DNA of 64,000 bases from Actinomadura viridilutea (GTDB taxonomy: Bacteria; Actinomycetota; Actinomycetes; Streptosporangiales; Streptosporangiaceae), in NCBI GenBank assembly GCA_003001795.1, contig PVNI01000003.1:1-64000 (forward strand), written 5' to 3'. Below, piece by piece: positions 59,733 to 64,000 of this stretch. Under the pieces are notes generated by a model. The model did not search any database and was not told the DNA's origin. It worked only from the letters and a program-made list of their open reading frames with translations. The stretch's first letter is position 1. Each line of letters starts with the position of its first letter. Made by a program: the position numbers and the translations under genes.

Positions 59733-62700
59733 TCACACCGCGACGACGGCCGTGGAGCCCCGCCGGTGCTTGCGGACGCGCAGCTGCGCGGGGATGCGGG
59801 TACGCAGCTCCGCGACGTGGCTGACGATGCCGACGGCGCGGCCGCCGTCGCGCAGCCCGTCCAGGACGTCCATCACCTCGTCGAGGGTCTCCTCGTCGAG
59901 GCTGCCGAAGCCCTCGTCCACGAACAGGGTGTTGATCTCGGTGCCGCCCGCCTCGGCGGTGACCACGTCGGCCAGGCCGAGCGCCAGCGCCAGCGAGGTG
60001 ACGAACGACTCGCCGCCCGACAGGGTGACCGGGTCGCGGGCCTGGCCCGTCCAGGCGTCCGCCACGCGCAGGCCGAGCCCGCCGCCGCTCCTGCTGCGGT
60101 CGCCCGCCGCCTTGTCGACGGTGTGGACGAGCGCGTACCGGCCCGCCGACATGCGCGCCAGCCGGTGGTTGGCGGCGGCGACGACCTGCTCCAGCCGCGC
60201 GGCCAGCACGTACGCCGACAGCGACATGGCGTCCCGGTTGTCCGGCGACTTGCCGGAGGCCAGGCCCGCCATCCGCTCGGCGACGGCGTGGCGGCGGGCG
60301 GCCGGGCGCCAGTCGGCGACGCGGGCCGCCAGCTCGGCGCGCAGCTCGGCGAGGCGTTCGCGGCGGCGCCGGGCGTTCGCCGCGGCCGACGCCGCGGCCG
60401 TGTACGCCGCCTCGGCCGCCTCCTCCGCGCGCCGCAGCGCCTCCAGGTCGGGCGCGGGGGCCTGCGCGGCGGCCGCGATGTCCGGGTCGTCGAGGACGGC
60501 CTGGACGCGGGCCAGCTCGTCGTCGTGCCGGCGGGCCTGCTCGGCGAGGTCGCGGCGGCGGGCCTCGTCCAGGTCGGCGGCGAGCGCGTCGTCGGGGCCG
60601 GCGAAGCCCGCGTCGGCCGCCGCCCGGGCCGCCGCGGCGCGGGCGGACGCCAGCTCGGCGGCGGCGCGGTCGGCGTCCTGCGCCGCCCGCACGGCGGCGG
60701 CGAGCGCGTCGGCCTCGCCGCGCAGCCGGTCGATGCGGGCCTCGAGCGTGGGGTCGTCGCCGCGCGCGGCGTCGAGGTCCTCGCGCAGCCGGGACTGCTC
60801 GTCCGCCCGTTCCCGGTCGCGTGCGCGGTGGTCGGCCAGGGCGCCGCGGACGCCCTCGAGTCGGGTCCGGGCCTGGTCGAGCTCCTGTTCGCGGCGGCGC
60901 AGCTCGGCGTCGAGGCGTTCGGCGTCGGCGGCGCGGCCGGTCAGCTCGGCCAGGGCGCGCTCGGCGGCGTCGAGCTCGGCGGCAAGGGCCTCGACGGGCG
61001 CCTCACCGGCGATCTCCAGTCTGGCGTCCAGATCGGCGCGCAGAGACTCGATCTTCGCGGCGGCCTTCTCACGCCGGTCCCGGGCGCGCTCGTAGGCCGC
61101 CTGGGCGCGTTCCTCGTCCTCCTCCCCCGGAACGTGGCCGCGGGAGACGGCGGGCTCAGGATGCTCGCGCGCCCCGCACACCCGGCACGGTTCGCCGGGG
61201 ACCAGGTCGCGGGCGAGCGCGGCGGCCATGCCGTCCAGCCGGGCCTGCCGCAGCTCCTGGAGCCGGTCGCGCGCCTCCTGCGCGGCGTCGACGGCGGCGC
61301 GGTGCTCCTGCTCCGCCTCGGCGAGCTGCCCGGCCACCCGGTCGCGCCATTCGGCGGCCGCGAGAACGTCCCTGGCGCGCTTCACCCTGGCCTCGGCCCC
61401 GGGCCGTGCGGCGGCGGCGATGCGGGCGTCGTCCAGGCGCGCCCGCAGCTCCTCGACGACGCCGGGCAGCGCCTCCAAGGCGTCGGCGAGCCGCGCCTCC
61501 TCCCCCTCCAGCCGGGCCAGCTCTTCCGCCAGCGCGGTCCGCTCCTCGCCGATCCGGCGCAGCCGCTCGGCGTCGGCGCGCCTGCCGTCCAGGACGGCGA
61601 TCTCCTCGCGGCGGGCGCCTTCGGCCTTCACCAGCACGTCCTCCGCGGCGCCTGGCGGCACCAGCTCCCCCACCCGGGCGCGGGCGTCGGCGGCGAGGGC
61701 GCGCGCCCGGTCGGCCTCCCGCCGCCGGGACGCGGCCTCGCGGATGAGCGGCACCACCCGGTCGGCGCGGGCGGCGGCGTCGAGCCGGTCGGCGAGCGCG
61801 GCGCGCCAGGACGCCCGCTCCCGCAGGGCGGCGCGGCGCCGCACGGCCTCGGCGTGCCGGGCCTGCCGGTCGTGCAGCGCGCGCCCCTGGTCGGCGGCGG
61901 CGCGCGCGGCCTCCCGCGCCTCGCCGGCCTCGGCGAGCAGGCTCTCGGCGACGGCGAGCAGGTCGGCGTGGTGGGCCTCCAGCTCGGCGGCCCACGCGGG
62001 CAGCGCCTCGACGTCGTCCGGAGGCTCGGGACCGGGCTCGCCCGGCCGCGGCGCCGGGACGAGCGGACGCGCGGCGTCGCGCGGGGACGCCGAACCGGTG
62101 ATCTCGGCGACGCGGTCGGCGGTCGCCACGGCGGCGGCGCGCAGGTCGGCGGCCTCGCGGTGGGCGTCGCGGCGCCGGTCGGCCAGCCACTGCTCCGCCT
62201 GCGTGAAGATCTCGGCGGCGAACAGCCGCTCCAGCACCTTGCGGCGGTCGTCGGCCTTGGCGCGCAGGAACCCGGCGAACTCGCCCTGCGGCAGCATGGC
62301 GACCTGGCAGAACTGCTCGCAGGTCATGCCGAGGAGCCGCCCGATCAGGTCGCCCGCCTCGTCCAGCCGCGTGGCCAGCGCCTCCCACTCGCCCTGTTTG
62401 AACTCCTCCACGACGACCTTGGCCTGCTCCACCCGGGTGCCCCGGCCGCGCAGCTTGGGCCGCTCCCACTTGGGCGAGCGCGTGATGCGCAGCCGCCGCC
62501 CCCGGATCGTCGTCTCCAGCACCACTCTCGGTGCCGTGCCGGGCGGGGCGTGGTCGCTGCGCAGGGCGGTGGCCTCGTTGCGGCTGCGGGCGCCCGGCAC
62601 CCTGCCGTAGAGCGCGAAGCACACCGCGTCCAGGATGCTGGTCTTGCCCGCGCCGGTCTGCCCGTGGATGAGGAACAGGCCCGCGTCCGACAGCGCGTCG

Positions 62701-62765
62701 AAGTCGATCCGCTCGGTGCCGGAGAACGGCCCGAACGCGGTGATCTCCAGGTGGTGCAGCCTCAC
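59733..62765 (-). CDS. sbcC: SbcC/Rad50-type SMC-like nuclease subunit
   Basis: 1010 residues. Walker A GQTGAGKTS (35-43), long coiled coils, the zinc hook CRVC at 527-530, the signature LSGGESFVTSLALALGLAD, and Walker B NTLFVDEGFGSLDEETLDEV near the C-terminus. With SbcD it forms the Mre11/Rad50-like complex that opens hairpins and DNA ends. Start GTG 62765 overlaps the sbcD stop by 4 bp (GTGA). Confidence 0.95.
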   Translation of the reverse strand: MRLHHLEITAFGPFSGTERIDFDALSDAGLFLIHGQTGAGKTSILDAVCFALYGRVPGARSRNEATALRSDHAPPGTAPRVVLETTIRGRRLRITRSPKWERPKLRGRGTRVEQAKVVVEEFKQGEWEALATRLDEAGDLIGRLLGMTCEQFCQVAMLPQGEFAGFLRAKADDRRKVLERLFAAEIFTQAEQWLADRRRDAHREAADLRAAAVATADRVAEITGSASPRDAARPLVPAPRPGEPGPEPPDDVEALPAWAAELEAHHADLLAVAESLLAEAGEAREAARAAADQGRALHDRQARHAEAVRRRAALRERASWRAALADRLDAAARADRVVPLIREAASRRREADRARALAADARARVGELVPPGAAEDVLVKAEGARREEIAVLDGRRADAERLRRIGEERTALAEELARLEGEEARLADALEALPGVVEELRARLDDARIAAAARPGAEARVKRARDVLAAAEWRDRVAGQLAEAEQEHRAAVDAAQEARDRLQELRQARLDGMAAALARDLVPGEPCRVCGAREHPEPAVSRGHVPGEEDEERAQAAYERARDRREKAAAKIESLRADLDARLEIAGEAPVEALAAELDAAERALAELTGRAADAERLDAELRRREQELDQARTRLEGVRGALADHRARDRERADEQSRLREDLDAARGDDPTLEARIDRLRGEADALAAAVRAAQDADRAAAELASARAAAARAAADAGFAGPDDALAADLDEARRRDLAEQARRHDDELARVQAVLDDPDIAAAAQAPAPDLEALRRAEEAAEAAYTAAASAAANARRRRERLAELRAELAARVADWRPAARRHAVAERMAGLASGKSPDNRDAMSLSAYVLAARLEQVVAAANHRLARMSAGRYALVHTVDKAAGDRSRSGGGLGLRVADAWTGQARDPVTLSGGESFVTSLALALGLADVVTAEAGGTEINTLFVDEGFGSLDEETLDEVMDVLDGLRDGGRAVGIVSHVAELRTRIPAQLRVRKHRRGSTAVVAV

Positions 62766-63913
62766 CGGGCGGCCTCCTTCCGGCGGCACGCTTCGAACGC
62801 CTCGCGCAGCAGCGCCCGTTCGTCGTCGTCGGGCGGGGCGCCGGTCACCTCGGCCACGAAGTCGGCCGCGATCTCCAGCTCGGACTTCTCCCGCACCCGC
62901 CGCGCCCAGGTGCGCCCGGTCCGCTCGCCGCCGCCCTCCGGCTCGTGGCCGAGCACGAGGACGTGCGGGAAGCGGCGGCGCAGCCGCTCCATCGCGCCGG
63001 CGGGCCGGTCCGGATCGGTGAGGGTGATCTGCAGCCAGCTGTCGCGGTGGGCGTCGTGGCGCGGGTCGGTCAGCAGGTCGTCGATGCGGCCGCGCAGCCG
63101 CTTGAGGCGGCGCGGCACGGGCGCCTCCACGAACTCCGCCGACACCGCGCCGTCGTCGGCCAGGTCGACCAGCCAGGACCCCTTGACGTGGTGCTCCTCG
63201 GAGAACGAGTAGGCCAGCGGGGAGCCGCAGTAGCGGACCCGGTCGGTGATCCGCTGCCGTCCGTGCAGGTGGCCCAGCGCCACGTAGTCGACGCCGTCGA
63301 ACACCCCGACCGGGACGTTCGCCGCGCCGCCGACCGAGATGTCGCGCTCGCTGTCGCTCGTCTCCGGCCGCGGGGCCTCGCCGCCGGTGACGAACGCGTG
63401 CGCCAGCACCACCGAGCGGACGCCCGCGCCGCGGCGGGCCAGGTCGGCGCGGACGCGGCGCATCGCGGCGGTGAGCGCGGCGGTGTGCCCGCGCTCGTCC
63501 AGGCCCCAGTCGCCGCGCACCAGGTCGGGCTCCAGGTAGGGGACGCCGTAGACGGCGACGCCGTCGATCAGCACCGGCTCGCCGACCGCCGCGGGATCCG
63601 TCCGCACGTGCACGCCGGAGGCGTCCATCAGGCCCGCGCCGAACCCGAGCCGCCGCGCCGAGTCGTGGTTGCCGGAGATCAGCACCACCCGGGCGGTCTC
63701 CCGCAGCCGCGTGAGCGCCTCGTCGGCCAGCCGCACCGCGTCCACGGACGGCAGCGCCCGGTCGTAGACGTCGCCGGAGACCAGCACGGCGTCCACGCGT
63801 TCCGACCGCGCGGTCTCGACCAGGTGGTCGATGAACCGGCCCTGGGCGTCGAGCAGGTCCTCGCGGTGGAACGTCCTGCCCAGGTGCCAGTCGGAGGTGT
63901 GGAGGAATCGCAT
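62762..63913 (-). CDS. sbcD: SbcD/Mre11-type exonuclease subunit
   Basis: 383 residues. Metallophosphoesterase motifs: TSDWHLGR (6-13), SGDVYDRA, ISGNHDS, VVLAHAFVTGG and ALGHLHGRQ. Mn-dependent nuclease partner of SbcC. ATG 63913 is the first start; ribosome site weak. The 87 bp between this gene and the window end hold nothing I can call. Confidence 0.95.
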   Translation of the reverse strand: MRFLHTSDWHLGRTFHREDLLDAQGRFIDHLVETARSERVDAVLVSGDVYDRALPSVDAVRLADEALTRLRETARVVLISGNHDSARRLGFGAGLMDASGVHVRTDPAAVGEPVLIDGVAVYGVPYLEPDLVRGDWGLDERGHTAALTAAMRRVRADLARRGAGVRSVVLAHAFVTGGEAPRPETSDSERDISVGGAANVPVGVFDGVDYVALGHLHGRQRITDRVRYCGSPLAYSFSEEHHVKGSWLVDLADDGAVSAEFVEAPVPRRLKRLRGRIDDLLTDPRHDAHRDSWLQITLTDPDRPAGAMERLRRRFPHVLVLGHEPEGGGERTGRTWARRVREKSELEIAADFVAEVTGAPPDDDERALLREAFEACRRKEAAR

Positions 63914-64000
63914 GTCCCGGCCACCATAGGCGTCACCACCGACACATCAGGCACAGAAACGCCGACAAGCCCCAAAGGATCACGCCGGCCGTCGACCGGA

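Overview
The window is very GC-rich actinomycete DNA. Genes are densely packed, many start with GTG or TTG, and neighbours often share 4-bp ATGA/GTGA/TTGA start-stop overlaps. Family content (an F420-type luciferase-like oxidoreductase, a PPOX-fold protein, a mycothiol-type DinB-fold enzyme, FadE-type acyl-CoA dehydrogenase, a CtpI-type ATPase, GAP1/GTPase proteins) suggests a multicellular soil actinobacterium of the Streptosporangiales (Actinomadura-like) or a relative. I see no rRNA, tRNA, CRISPR, transposase, integrase or phage gene.

Left edge (1-10105): part of a nonribosomal peptide cluster that continues off the left end. A multimodular NRPS (minus strand) has modules C-A-T, then C-[A fragment]-T, then C. 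Module 2 lacks the whole adenylation core but keeps the A9/A10 end of an A domain. A separate gene just upstream encodes an adenylation protein that stops right after motif A8, so it lacks exactly the part module 2 kept. Divergently transcribed are sbnA- and sbnB-type genes, which make L-2,3-diaminopropionate (Dap), followed by a small ORF and a strong hairpin. My reading is a Dap-containing peptide, possibly siderophore-like, with a naturally split adenylation domain.

10.1-16.1 kb: single metabolic genes: a 5'-truncated aldo/keto reductase relic, an acyl-CoA dehydrogenase with an operator-like palindrome, a divergent DUF2000/AraC pair, an ADP-ribosylglycohydrolase, a PPOX-fold protein, a class II aldolase and an ACT-domain protein.

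16.3-26.7 kb: a six-gene one-way operon: GrpE-like, a lid-less DnaK-like Hsp70, a large beta-sandwich protein of unknown role, a zinc-ribbon GTPase, a GAP1-type protein and a membrane-anchored zinc-ribbon GTPase. It looks like a GTPase/GAP1 NTP-dependent conflict or signalling system with a dedicated chaperone pair.

26.8-41.9 kb: a Bcr/CflA efflux pump and LLM oxidoreductase pair, a phosphotriesterase-like hydrolase behind a TetR-like operator, a YdeP-type molybdopterin oxidoreductase, a 1600-residue CtpI-like P-type ATPase, a CaiB/BaiF CoA-transferase/racemase, an anchored membrane protein and an M50B peptidase.

42.2-49.9 kb: five genes chained by 4-bp overlaps: SWIM zinc finger, DUF5691, MoxR-type AAA+, DUF5682 (TraB/ChaN-like) and VWA. 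This is a MoxR-VWA chaperone-like system of unknown target.

50-64 kb: ArsR sensor with CDF metal exporter, an Ag85-like esterase whose nucleophile Ser is Ala, a lipid kinase, a DinB-fold enzyme, an aldo/keto reductase, a Baeyer-Villiger monooxygenase/SDR pair behind a 16-bp palindrome, a sugar epimerase with a GroES paralogue, and sbcD-sbcC.

A pattern that cuts across these regions is short tandem duplications (11-21 bp units) placed on gene ends or starts, often containing the stop or start codon itself. I count eight.
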